This document shows positions 35,227 through 43,480 of a stretch of DNA of 64,000 bases, in pieces. This DNA comes from JAVBWO01 sp036677375. GTDB lineage: Bacteria; Bacillota; Dehalobacteriia; UBA4068; UBA4997. Position numbers and translations under genes: made by a program. Positions within the stretch are counted from its first letter, which is position 1, and every line of letters starts with the position of its first letter. The notes beneath the pieces are model-generated. The model did no database searches, was not told the DNA's origin, and saw nothing but the letters and a program-made list of their open reading frames with translations. The stretch lies in assembly GCA_036677375.1 (NCBI GenBank), contig JAVBWO010000002.1, positions 62,001-126,000 of the forward strand. The letters are read 5' to 3'.

Positions 35227-36147
35227 ATGCAAAAAATAAGACGAGTTGCTTTGATCGGGCTGGGGGCCATGGGTGCAACCTATGGCAAATTCCTCCATGA
35301 CTATTTGGGACGGGAAGGATTTTCCGTCATCATGGATGAAGCAAGAAAAGAGAAATATTACCGTGAGGGACTAACTGTAAACGGAGTGTCCACGGATTTT
35401 CGTTGTGCGGAGGCTGAGGAAACCGGCCTATGCGATTTGGTTTTGGTCACAGTGAAATACGCTCAGTTGTCTCAGGCCGCGGCGGCCATTGCTCCCTGTG
35501 TGGGGGAGGATACTTTGATTTTATCGCTTTTAAACGGCATCAGCACCGAACGTCTTTTACAAGTGCTCTACGGAGAAAAAAGAGTGCCTTATGCCGTTAC
35601 CATTGCCAATGACCTGCAACGCCGGGGCAATGTTGTGACTTATCAAAATACCGGCAGGGTGGCTTTTGGCTATCAAGGCCGGGTTACGGAAAAACTCTTG
35701 GCCATCCAAGAGCTTTTTAGGTCATCGGGAATTCCCTGTGAGGCTACGGCGGATATCCGGCGCTTGCAATGGATGAAATTCCTCATTAATGTCAATCTAA
35801 ACCAAATCGGCGCGGTTCTTGCCGCAACCTATGGCGATTTTCAGCAAAATTTCCATTTACAGAAGCTTTTGGATTTGGTGGGCCATGAGGTGATCAGCCT
35901 TGCCAATGCCTGCGGCGTGGATCTGAACGAGACGGATTTTCAGGAGTTTTTGAGGATATTGAATCATCTGGACAGCGAGGGCGGCACTTCCATGTATCAG
36001 GATATGCAGGCGGGGCGCTTGACAGAGGTGGATATTTTCGCAGGGGAAATCATGCGCCTGGGTGCGGAGAAAGGTATGGCCATTCCCTATAATACAATGC
36101 TCTATCATATGGTCAGGGCTTTAGAGATCAAAAAACAGGCGCTGTAG
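35227..36147 (+). CDS. Ketopantoate reductase-like dehydrogenase (PanE/ApbA family)
   Basis: About 306 residues. The N-terminal NAD(P) loop VALIGLGAMGATYG starts near residue 7. The C-terminal all-helical domain holds WMKFLINVNLNQIGAV, which contains the family's catalytic Lys and Asn. The family reduces 2-dehydropantoate or related 2-oxo acids. There are no other pantothenate genes nearby, so a catabolic role within the 2-oxo/2-hydroxy-acid operon is as likely as coenzyme A synthesis. ATG 35227 is weakly spaced from TTAGGAGA; ATG 35203, overlapping the preceding stop, is the alternative. Confidence 0.82.
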   Translation: MQKIRRVALIGLGAMGATYGKFLHDYLGREGFSVIMDEARKEKYYREGLTVNGVSTDFRCAEAEETGLCDLVLVTVKYAQLSQAAAAIAPCVGEDTLILSLLNGISTERLLQVLYGEKRVPYAVTIANDLQRRGNVVTYQNTGRVAFGYQGRVTEKLLAIQELFRSSGIPCEATADIRRLQWMKFLINVNLNQIGAVLAATYGDFQQNFHLQKLLDLVGHEVISLANACGVDLNETDFQEFLRILNHLDSEGGTSMYQDMQAGRLTEVDIFAGEIMRLGAEKGMAIPYNTMLYHMVRALEIKKQAL

Positions 36148-36330
36148 GAACATAAGAAGCGATTTGTCTATATTGAATAATTTTTTTCACTATAATAGTT
36201 GATTTTGGTCTTTACCAAAGGAACAAGCCATGATAAGATGAAATAAGATGAGTAGGAATTTTTAGTTTTGAAACCTTGAGATGCCACAATGATTGAGAAA
36301 CCCAAGAGAATTGACGAGGAGGCAATCCGC
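36148..36330 (+). promoter_or_regulatory. Possible promoter region of the racemase-like gene
   Basis: TATAAT at 36191-36196 sits in an AT-rich stretch about 135 nt before the start. The upstream TTGAAT and TTGTCT are badly spaced, so only the -10 is convincing. Confidence 0.3.
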
Positions 36331-37101
36331 ATGACAAAAAGAATACTCTACATCCATCCCATCCATACGCCCGAGCTTTTGCCGGAAATGAAAGAATATC
36401 TGGCCAAGCATAAAGGTGCGGATACGGAAGTTGACGTCATCGGCCTCGACAGGGGCCCGCAGCATCTGGAATATCATTATTATGAACTTTTGGCTGCCTT
36501 GGATTTGATGAATATCGTCAAACAGGCGGAAAAAGATGGTTATGACGCTGCCATCATTGGCTGTTTCTATGATCCTTTTGTGCGGGAAGCCAAAGAGATC
36601 TGCACCCGTATGGTGGTGACCGGCCTGGCGGAAGCATCTATGCAGCTGGCTTCCCATTTGGGAGAAAACTTCTCCATCATCAGCGGACGGCAAAAATGCA
36701 CACCTACTTTCCGCGCCAATGCCCACCGTTATGGATATGCCGCTGAATTGGCTTCTTTCCGTCATTTGGGTCTGGGCGTTGCCGATTTGCAGGCAGATTC
36801 TTGTTTGACAGCGGAAAGGATGGAGAGCGCCATTGCCCAAGCGGTAAAAGAAGATCAAGCGGAAGTCATTGTCTTGGGTTGCAGCATGATGTTCGGCTTT
36901 TATGAAAAAATGCAGCAGAAATACGGTGTTCCGGTCATTGATCCCATGCTGGCCGGCTTCAAGCATGCGGAATATCTGGTGGAAATGCGCAATCAATTCG
37001 GCTGGTATACCAGTAAAGCCGGAGAATATGAAACGCCCCCCGCAGAAGAGATCAAAGCCTGGGGCTTAGAGGAAACCTATAACCTGCCGAAGGTTTGGTA
37101 G
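36331..37101 (+). CDS. Hydantoin/Asp-Glu racemase family protein
   Basis: About 256 residues from ATG 36331 behind GAGGAGGCAATCC. The two-domain Asp/Glu/hydantoin racemase fold has one candidate catalytic Cys in each half: AAIIGCFYDPFVREAKEI (about residue 74) and IVLGCSMMFGF (about residue 188). Both are present, so it may be an active racemase. Possible substrates include 5-substituted hydantoins or an amino acid. Hydantoinase genes lie 10 kb away, which makes a hydantoin link attractive but unproven. Confidence 0.82.
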   Translation: MTKRILYIHPIHTPELLPEMKEYLAKHKGADTEVDVIGLDRGPQHLEYHYYELLAALDLMNIVKQAEKDGYDAAIIGCFYDPFVREAKEICTRMVVTGLAEASMQLASHLGENFSIISGRQKCTPTFRANAHRYGYAAELASFRHLGLGVADLQADSCLTAERMESAIAQAVKEDQAEVIVLGCSMMFGFYEKMQQKYGVPVIDPMLAGFKHAEYLVEMRNQFGWYTSKAGEYETPPAEEIKAWGLEETYNLPKVW

Positions 37102-37124
37102 TAATTGATGAATCTAATAATGAT

Positions 37125-37158
37125 AAAGCCTGCTATATCTTACATAGCAGGCTTTTTT
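37125..37158 (+). terminator. Rho-independent terminator after the racemase-like gene
   Basis: AAAGCCTGCTAT (37125-37136) pairs with ATAGCAGGCTTT (37144-37155), followed by TTT. The remaining 267 bp to the convergent ispA gene hold no recognisable feature. Confidence 0.9.
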
Positions 37159-37425
37159 GTGATTTTATGCAGTTGAGAAGCAGAGCTTGCGAAAATCAAG
37201 CCGCTACCGCTAAAAAACGGTGCCTTTTGGTAAATCGGTGTGAGGCCGGTCGCTCATTCCGTTAATTGTATACGGATCGTTTAGGATCATTTAAGGATGG
37301 TTTACACAGCTTTCATTCCTACAACAGAAAAATTTGATTTCTTGCGGTTTTCGTTTCTGATCGAATGGTTTCAGAACATCTGGGAAAAAGTGAAGAAAAT
37401 TGTATTCCATAGAGAAAACGGGAAA

Positions 37426-38313
37426 TTAAAATTTCCGGTTCAACAGATAATCGGTGATGGCGATGAGCATATCTCCTTTTTCCCCCAGACATGCCAAAGC
37501 AGCAACGGCTTCTTGGGTGGCCAGGGCCGCCTGATTTTTGGCTTCCGTTAAACCAAGAAGGGAAGCGTAGGTGGTTTTGGCGTTTTTGAAGTCGCTGCCT
37601 AAGGGTTTGCCGAGTTTTTTTTCATCCCCCATAACATCCAGGATATCGTCGACAATCTGGAAAGCCAGACCGAACTTTTCTGCGAAAGCGGTAAAAGCGG
37701 CCAACTGCTCCGATGAGGCATTGCCCAAAATAGCGGCGCTCCGGATGGCGCCGCGGAAAAGGGCGCCGGTTTTATATTGATTGATGAAAGCCAGTTCACC
37801 TAAAGTCAAATCTTTGCCGTTCCGTGCTACATCCATGACCTGCCCGGTGATCATGCCCTTTAAGCCCGTCGCTAAAGATACCTCTGAAATCGCGTCAAGA
37901 AGGGCTGCATCGTTTACTTTCCCCTTCTGTGCCGCCATAATGGCAAAAGCGTGGGTCAATAAGGCGTCTCCCGCCAAGATGGCTTGATTTTCACCGAAAA
38001 CTTTATGGCAAGTTGGTTTGCCCCGGCGATAATCATCATTATCCATGGCCGGCAAATCATCATGAATTAAAGAAAAGGTGTGAATCATTTCTAAAGCGCA
38101 GGCAAAGGGCAAAAGCGGTAATGGATCGCGGCTCATGGATTCCAAGGTCACGATAAACAGGATAGGACGCAAGCGTTTTCCACCTGCGGTCAAGGTGTAA
38201 TGCATGGCGTCGGCAAGGATTTGAGATTCCTGGGGCAACTGGGGCAGCAAATCGTTTAAGGTGCTGTTAATCACGGTGGCATTTTCCCGCAGGTAGCTTC
38301 CAATATCAGTCAT
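37426..38313 (-). CDS. ispA: Polyprenyl synthetase (farnesyl/geranylgeranyl diphosphate synthase)
   Basis: 295 residues. It condenses isopentenyl diphosphate with allylic diphosphates to C15 or longer prenyl chains for quinones and undecaprenyl carriers. The first Asp-rich motif is in LIHDDLPAMDNDDYRRGKPT and the second in AFQIVDDILDVMGD. ATG 38313 is chosen because it follows a GGAGGAACCGGGAA ribosome-binding site and overlaps the xseB end by 8 nt. Order xseA-xseB-ispA is widespread in Bacillota. Confidence 0.93.
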   Translation of the reverse strand: MTDIGSYLRENATVINSTLNDLLPQLPQESQILADAMHYTLTAGGKRLRPILFIVTLESMSRDPLPLLPFACALEMIHTFSLIHDDLPAMDNDDYRRGKPTCHKVFGENQAILAGDALLTHAFAIMAAQKGKVNDAALLDAISEVSLATGLKGMITGQVMDVARNGKDLTLGELAFINQYKTGALFRGAIRSAAILGNASSEQLAAFTAFAEKFGLAFQIVDDILDVMGDEKKLGKPLGSDFKNAKTTYASLLGLTEAKNQAALATQEAVAALACLGEKGDMLIAITDYLLNRKF

Positions 38314-38524
38314 TTCCCGGTTCCTCCAGGTCTGTAGATAATTTTTCCATTTGTTTCTCGGCGGCGGCAAGGCGGTTTTTACAATCTTTAAGCAAAAGTA
38401 TGCCTTGGGCATATTGCTCTAACATTTCCTCCAGGGAAAGGTCTCCTTCCTCCATTTTTTGCACGATGTCTTCCAGCTCTTCCATGGCTTGGGCAAAGGT
38501 TTTTTTGCTGTCTTTCTTGGTCAT
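38306..38524 (-). CDS. xseB: Exodeoxyribonuclease VII small subunit
   Basis: 72 residues, a typical helical XseB: TFAQAMEELEDIVQKMEEGD, then LSLEEMLEQYAQGILLLKDC. It is the regulatory subunit bound in several copies to XseA. It lies 13 nt after xseA and overlaps ispA. Confidence 0.94.
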   Translation of the reverse strand: MTKKDSKKTFAQAMEELEDIVQKMEEGDLSLEEMLEQYAQGILLLKDCKNRLAAAEKQMEKLSTDLEEPGND

Positions 38525-38537
38525 GGGACCGCTCCTT

Positions 38538-39716
38538 TTATTTGGTTTCTAAGATGCTTAGCACCTGGCATTGCAGGGAGCCTTGGGCCAATCTGGCGGT
38601 GATTGCTTCTCCCGGAGCGGCATCTGCCGCTTTAGTCAGCAAAGAACCGTCCGTTTTTTGGCACAGGGCATAGCCTCTGCTTAATGTGGCAATGGGGTCT
38701 AAAATATGCAAGCGCCCGGCCAGGGCATGGATTTTCTCTTCCGTATTGTGGCAGGTAGTTCCCATCAGGCGTTTTATGGCTTCGCCGCTGTATTCCAGCT
38801 GCCGCCAAGGCGCCTCCAGGAAAAGCTGGGGCTGGCCAAGGACAGCTTTGTTTTGCAGTTGCCAAAGAGATTGTCTCTGCGATTCTAAAAGATAGCCGGC
38901 TGTGGTATGCAGACGCTGCTCCAAGTGTGCCAGCCTTTGTCCCAGGGCGCGGCTGTCCGGAACCACGATCTCCGCCGCCGCGGAGGGGGTTGCTGCCCGT
39001 AAGTCGGCTACCAGATCGGCTAAAGTAAAATCGATCTCATGGCCGACGGCGGAAACCACAGGCAAACGGGAATGAAGGATGGCCATGGCTACCCCTTCGT
39101 TGTTAAAACACCATAAATCCTCCATGGAACCGCCGCCCCGACCCACAATGAGTACTTCCGGTTCGGTTGCGGCATTGGCTTGCGCGATGGCCTTGACAAT
39201 GGCTTCCGGCGCGCCATCCCCTTGTACCAAGGTGGGGAAAAGCATCAGCTTGATGCCGGGCCAGCGGCTTTTGGCAACTTTTTGGATGTCGTGCCAGGCC
39301 GCACCGGTAGGGGAGGTAACGACTCCAATGCATTGCGGAAAGGCGGGCAGCGGTCTTTTGCGGTTCTCATCCAAATAACCCTGAGCGGTCAGCTTTTTTT
39401 TCAGCTCCTCCAGGGCGAGAAATTGGGCCCCGATACCGTCGGGCTGGAGCCAAGAGGCATAAAGCTGGTATTGTCCCCCTGCTTCGTAGACGGTGATCCT
39501 GCCGCCTGCCAGTACCGCCATGCCGGTTTGGGGCCGGAAAGGCAAGTGAGCGGCTTCCCGTCGAAACATAACGCATTTCAAGCTGCTTGTTTTATCCTTT
39601 AAGGTGAAGTAATGATGGCCGGAGGAGTGAATGGTATAGTTGGAGATTTCGCCCCGAACGGCAATCTCATAAAGCTGTTCGTTGGCTTCCATCAACGTTT
39701 TAATATAGCTATTCAA
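38538..39716 (-). CDS. xseA: Exodeoxyribonuclease VII large subunit
   Basis: 392 residues from TTG 39716, the first standard start. It degrades single-stranded DNA from both ends. The N-terminal OB-fold covers residues 1-95 (VRGEISNYTIHSSGHHYFTL), and the catalytic domain includes VVTSPTGAAWHDI and VGRGGGSMEDLW. Family-like sequence continues upstream of the TTG in frame (ITVSQ joining LNSYIK), up to the AAAGGAGGAGG ribosome-binding site at 39756-39746, so translation probably begins 8 codons earlier at a non-standard codon (see findings). Confidence 0.92.
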   Translation of the reverse strand: MNSYIKTLMEANEQLYEIAVRGEISNYTIHSSGHHYFTLKDKTSSLKCVMFRREAAHLPFRPQTGMAVLAGGRITVYEAGGQYQLYASWLQPDGIGAQFLALEELKKKLTAQGYLDENRKRPLPAFPQCIGVVTSPTGAAWHDIQKVAKSRWPGIKLMLFPTLVQGDGAPEAIVKAIAQANAATEPEVLIVGRGGGSMEDLWCFNNEGVAMAILHSRLPVVSAVGHEIDFTLADLVADLRAATPSAAAEIVVPDSRALGQRLAHLEQRLHTTAGYLLESQRQSLWQLQNKAVLGQPQLFLEAPWRQLEYSGEAIKRLMGTTCHNTEEKIHALAGRLHILDPIATLSRGYALCQKTDGSLLTKAADAAPGEAITARLAQGSLQCQVLSILETK

Positions 39717-39827
39717 TTGACTTACGGTGATCGTGAGTATTATAACCTCCTCCTTTCATTCTTATTTTATAGTGTTATAAAGTATTTTGCAAATTATATA
39801 GTATTTTATTTGAAGTTTATGATGATG

Positions 39828-39868
39828 AAAAGAAGCCCGGCGGAAATATACGCCGGGCTTCTTTTTAC
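39828..39868 (-). terminator. Terminator of the NuoEFG-like operon
   Basis: AAAAGAAGCCCGGCG (39828-39842) and CGCCGGGCTTCTTTT (39851-39865) make a perfect 15-bp stem with an 8-nt loop. T-runs stand on both sides, so it can work in either direction; on the minus strand it ends the transcript from 45.7 kb. Confidence 0.88.
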
Positions 39869-39889
39869 CTGACAGAATGGTGCCGAAGT

Positions 39890-42800
39890 TTAATATTTCA
39901 TCACACCGGTCTGAGCCAGGAGTCCGAACCATGTGACGATGGGCACATCGGCAAATACCATATCATGATACATGGGAGATTGTGACAGCACCGGGAAGAT
40001 GTGTGCTAAACCGTCCGGCGTGGCATAGCCAAGACTGTAACGGAGAGAATTGCCGTCAACAGTGGCAAATTCTTTTTTACCGTTGAAGCAGCCGGCATAA
40101 GCGGGCCGCCACATGGCGATATCAGCTTGAACGTCGGAGAGCTGGCTGTAAACGAGTTCCGATTTGATGCTTGCAATCAGTTCGCTTAAAACCTGCCAGC
40201 CGTCTTTGCCAGCGGGAGCCGGAAGCATGGCGTGAACCGGCTGGACACGCCCCTCGGCATTGGTGTAGGTGCCTTCCACGCCGCCGAAACCGGGCATAGG
40301 CAGGAAGACGTCGGCATAAGCCATGGCGGGACCGGGCATACAGTCGGCGGACAGGATAAAGTCCAGCTTCGCCGCCAATTCGTCCGGGATGAACTGACCG
40401 ATCAAGAGGAGGCCTTTTACTTTGCCTGCTTCAATTTCTCGGGTCAGTTCCTGGAGATTTTGTTTGATGCCCATATCAATCAAGCCTTGAGTATTATTGT
40501 GCTGGCACATTTGAATGATACCGCAACGGGGTCTGGCAATATGTCCGGCCACTACGGTGATTTCCGCCAGCAGGCGGGCAGTTTCTGCGGATGCTCTTTC
40601 ACGGTCGAAGATCATCATGGCATGCTTGGCTTCTTTATAAGCCTTGGCAAATTCCATAGCGTCCTCGCCGACTTCCACATCACGGAGAGAGGCGGATAGC
40701 TCTTGGAAGCCGCTGGCTCTTTGCGGCTTGCATCCCATATCAATGAGGGCTTTTAACATTTGCTTCAGGAAAGAGGTGTCGCTGCCGCTATTGATCCGTT
40801 TATGAGCCAGGAATTGGTGACCGTTCCAGCCTTCTTGGCAGGCCAAAAAAAGCTTGGCGCCGCGTTTTACGGCTTTTTCCACCGGAATGGCCAGCATAGC
40901 GTAATAGGAAGGTACGTCAATCCCCATCTCAAGGATCAAATCGGTTTGTTCTAATTCGGCAAAGGAGTTGGTGCTGCCATCGGCGCCGAAGACCTCGTCA
41001 AAGCCGCCGCGATAAGCGTTGGCGCTGTAGAGATTTTCCGTGGCAATGGCATCGTGGCCCAAGGTGCGGGCCAGGAAGATTTCTTCGGTGGTCAGACGGT
41101 CCGCCACCAGGACAGCCAGGCTGTCGGGGCCGTAGGCAGCTTGCAGGGCGTTCACTTTTTCCTTGGCGGTAGCCAAAGCATCCGCCCAATTGGCAGGGGC
41201 CAGGCCGGTGTCTTTTTTGATCATAGGTCCAGTGAAGGAAGGTTCGCTCAATACGGTTTTCCAACCGAAGCGGCCGTGGCGGCACAGGATATTGTCTTCT
41301 ATACAGCCGCCGTCTGCCGGCGTTACTTTGACGGGAGCGGCGCCATAGGTATGTACCTTGGTCTTGCAACCGACGCCGCAATAGTTGCAAATATTGTCCG
41401 TGGTTTTCGTAGGCAGCGGAATCGGCTTGAAGTCGATCTGCCGTTCTTGCAGAGCGCCGGTGGGGCAGATGCTGACGCACTGACCGCAGGAAACGCAGTA
41501 GGTTTCCAACAAAGGCTGCCCGAAGCCGGCGTGCACTTCCGATTCAAACCCCCGTTCCGCCAGGCCTAAGGCACGGACGCTCATGACCTCGTCGCAAGCC
41601 CGTACGCAAAGGCCGCAAAGGACGCACTTGTTGGGATCCCGGAAAATAAAGGGATGGTCGTTGACCACGGGTCTTTTATGCATTTTGCCGGCAACCCGTT
41701 CCGGTTCCACATGATACTCTCTGGCATAAGCCAGAAGCTTGCATTCATGCACATCGTAGCAGCCGCATTCCAGGCAGCGGGAAGCTTCGGATTTTGCCTC
41801 CTCCGCCGTAAAGCCGGCGGCCACAGGTTCGAAGCTCTTGCTTCGTTTTTCGGGATCGGCATAATGTAAGTGATGACGGGGAATAGTTTCCACTTCAGGC
41901 AAATCCTCCGCCGTAACATTTTCTTTTTCCACGCGATAGAGCTCTTCATAAGGCACTAAGCTGCCTTGGAGATAGCTGTCGATGACAGCGGCCGCCTTTT
42001 TGGCGTGTCCCATGGCTTCCACGGCAATGCCGGGTCCCTTGTTGATGGCGTCGCCGCCGGCGAAAACGCCTTCCAGATTGGTCAAGAAGGAATGCTCGTC
42101 AGCAATAATGGTATTCTTAGAAGTCAAAGCAACGTCATCCAGGCCGAAGGGCACTACCTTTTGCCCGATGGCGGCGATAATGGTATCTAAAGCCAGATCC
42201 TCCAGGGCGCCTTCCACCGGGACAGGACGGCGGCGGCCCGAGGCATCCGGTTCGCCCAATGCCATTTTTTGCAGGCGGATGCCGGTAACTTTGCCGCCGT
42301 CGCTCAAAACTTCGGTGGGGGCTACTAAGAATTTGAAGATCACACCTTCTTCTTCCGCTTCGGCAATCTCAACCTCTTCGGCGGGCATTTCCGCTTTGGT
42401 GCGGCGGTAGAGGAGGTAAACTTCCTCGGCGCCTAAACGGCGGACGGTGCGGCAGGCATCCATGGCGGTGTTGCCGCCGCCGACTACGGCGACCCGTTTG
42501 CCGATATGAAGAGGCGCTTTTTCAATGACTTGACGGAGGAATTCAATCCCGCCGATGACTCCTGCTATGTCTTCGCCTGCACAGCCCAAGCCGCTGCTCT
42601 GCCAAGCGCCGATGGCGAGATATACCGCATGGTAGTTGGCGCGCAGCCAGTCCAGCTTGATATCCTGACCCAGCTTACAGTTGGGAATGATCTCTACGCC
42701 CAAAGCTTCTACCAGGGCGATCTCTTTGTCCAGCACTGCTTTGGGCAGGCGGTATTCAGGAATGCCGTAACGCAGCATACCGCCGGCTTTCGGCATCATT

Positions 42801-43468
42801 TCATAAATCGTTGTTTTATGACCAGCTTTTGCCAAGAACCAGGCCATGGTTAAACCGGCGGGGCCGCCGCCTACGATGGCTACTTTCTTGCCGGTAGCGG
42901 GGGCGATTTCCGGTAAAAAGGAGGTCCCGGAAGCTAAATCACAGTCCGCAGCATATTGCTTCAAAGCGGCAATGGCCACAGGTCCTTCTTTCAGCTGCCG
43001 GCGGCAGGCGGTCTCACAGGGATGAGGGCATACCCTGCCCAAAGAAGCCGGCAGGGGATAACTGTCCTTCAGCAGCATAAGGGCTTCAGCATTATAACCG
43101 CCGGCGATAAGGCCAACATAACCCTGACAGTCGGTGCCGGCGGGGCAGGCGGCCTGGCAGGGAGCGATACAATCGCCGTAATGGTCGGAGAGCAGAAGTT
43201 CCAAGGCGAGCTTACGGCTTTGGCGGACTTTATAGCTTTCCGTATTAATGACCATGCCGTCGGCAATAGGCGTGGCACAGGCCCGCACCAATTTCGGGTT
43301 TCCCTCCACTTCCACGACACAAAGACCGCAAGCGCCATAAGGCTCTACTTTATGGTCATAGCACAGATTGGGAATGGCGATGCCATGTGCCATGGCTGCT
43401 TCCAGTATACTTTGTCCGGGAAGACATTTCAGTTCCCGGCCGTTGATATTAATCGTATATAATGTCAT
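39890..43468 (-). CDS. Multi-domain Fe-S oxidoreductase: 2Fe-2S + GltD-like + ferredoxin + NuoG/FdhA-like
   Basis: About 1192 residues from ATG 43468 (behind GGAGGTGGGAAAG). Domains in order: NuoG-type 2Fe-2S domain (1-75; CYDHKVEPYGACGLC), a GltD-type 4Fe-4S helical domain (95-190), a GltD-like FAD/NAD(P)H domain (195-510; AIVGGGPAGLTMAWFLAKAG and AVVGGGNTAMDACRTVRRLG), two 4Fe-4S clusters (605-675; CVLCGLCVRAC, CVSCGQCVSIC), and a molybdopterin-oxidoreductase-like part (from 685) that starts with its 4Fe-4S motif CNYCGVGC. Near residue 815, where formate dehydrogenases have Cys or Sec, I see NLYSANAYRGGF. No in-frame TGA is present, so this part is probably electron-conducting as in NuoG, not a formate dehydrogenase. 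Last gene of the operon. Confidence 0.88.
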   Translation of the reverse strand: MTLYTININGRELKCLPGQSILEAAMAHGIAIPNLCYDHKVEPYGACGLCVVEVEGNPKLVRACATPIADGMVINTESYKVRQSRKLALELLLSDHYGDCIAPCQAACPAGTDCQGYVGLIAGGYNAEALMLLKDSYPLPASLGRVCPHPCETACRRQLKEGPVAIAALKQYAADCDLASGTSFLPEIAPATGKKVAIVGGGPAGLTMAWFLAKAGHKTTIYEMMPKAGGMLRYGIPEYRLPKAVLDKEIALVEALGVEIIPNCKLGQDIKLDWLRANYHAVYLAIGAWQSSGLGCAGEDIAGVIGGIEFLRQVIEKAPLHIGKRVAVVGGGNTAMDACRTVRRLGAEEVYLLYRRTKAEMPAEEVEIAEAEEEGVIFKFLVAPTEVLSDGGKVTGIRLQKMALGEPDASGRRRPVPVEGALEDLALDTIIAAIGQKVVPFGLDDVALTSKNTIIADEHSFLTNLEGVFAGGDAINKGPGIAVEAMGHAKKAAAVIDSYLQGSLVPYEELYRVEKENVTAEDLPEVETIPRHHLHYADPEKRSKSFEPVAAGFTAEEAKSEASRCLECGCYDVHECKLLAYAREYHVEPERVAGKMHKRPVVNDHPFIFRDPNKCVLCGLCVRACDEVMSVRALGLAERGFESEVHAGFGQPLLETYCVSCGQCVSICPTGALQERQIDFKPIPLPTKTTDNICNYCGVGCKTKVHTYGAAPVKVTPADGGCIEDNILCRHGRFGWKTVLSEPSFTGPMIKKDTGLAPANWADALATAKEKVNALQAAYGPDSLAVLVADRLTTEEIFLARTLGHDAIATENLYSANAYRGGFDEVFGADGSTNSFAELEQTDLILEMGIDVPSYYAMLAIPVEKAVKRGAKLFLACQEGWNGHQFLAHKRINSGSDTSFLKQMLKALIDMGCKPQRASGFQELSASLRDVEVGEDAMEFAKAYKEAKHAMMIFDRERASAETARLLAEITVVAGHIARPRCGIIQMCQHNNTQGLIDMGIKQNLQELTREIEAGKVKGLLLIGQFIPDELAAKLDFILSADCMPGPAMAYADVFLPMPGFGGVEGTYTNAEGRVQPVHAMLPAPAGKDGWQVLSELIASIKSELVYSQLSDVQADIAMWRPAYAGCFNGKKEFATVDGNSLRYSLGYATPDGLAHIFPVLSQSPMYHDMVFADVPIVTWFGLLAQTGVMKY

Positions 43469-43480
43469 CTTTCCCACCTC

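Noticed and set aside
39890..43468. Selenocysteine-containing formate dehydrogenase
   Set aside because: The Fe4S4 motif and overall fold fit, but no in-frame TGA occurs and neither Cys nor Sec stands near the expected Mo-ligand position.
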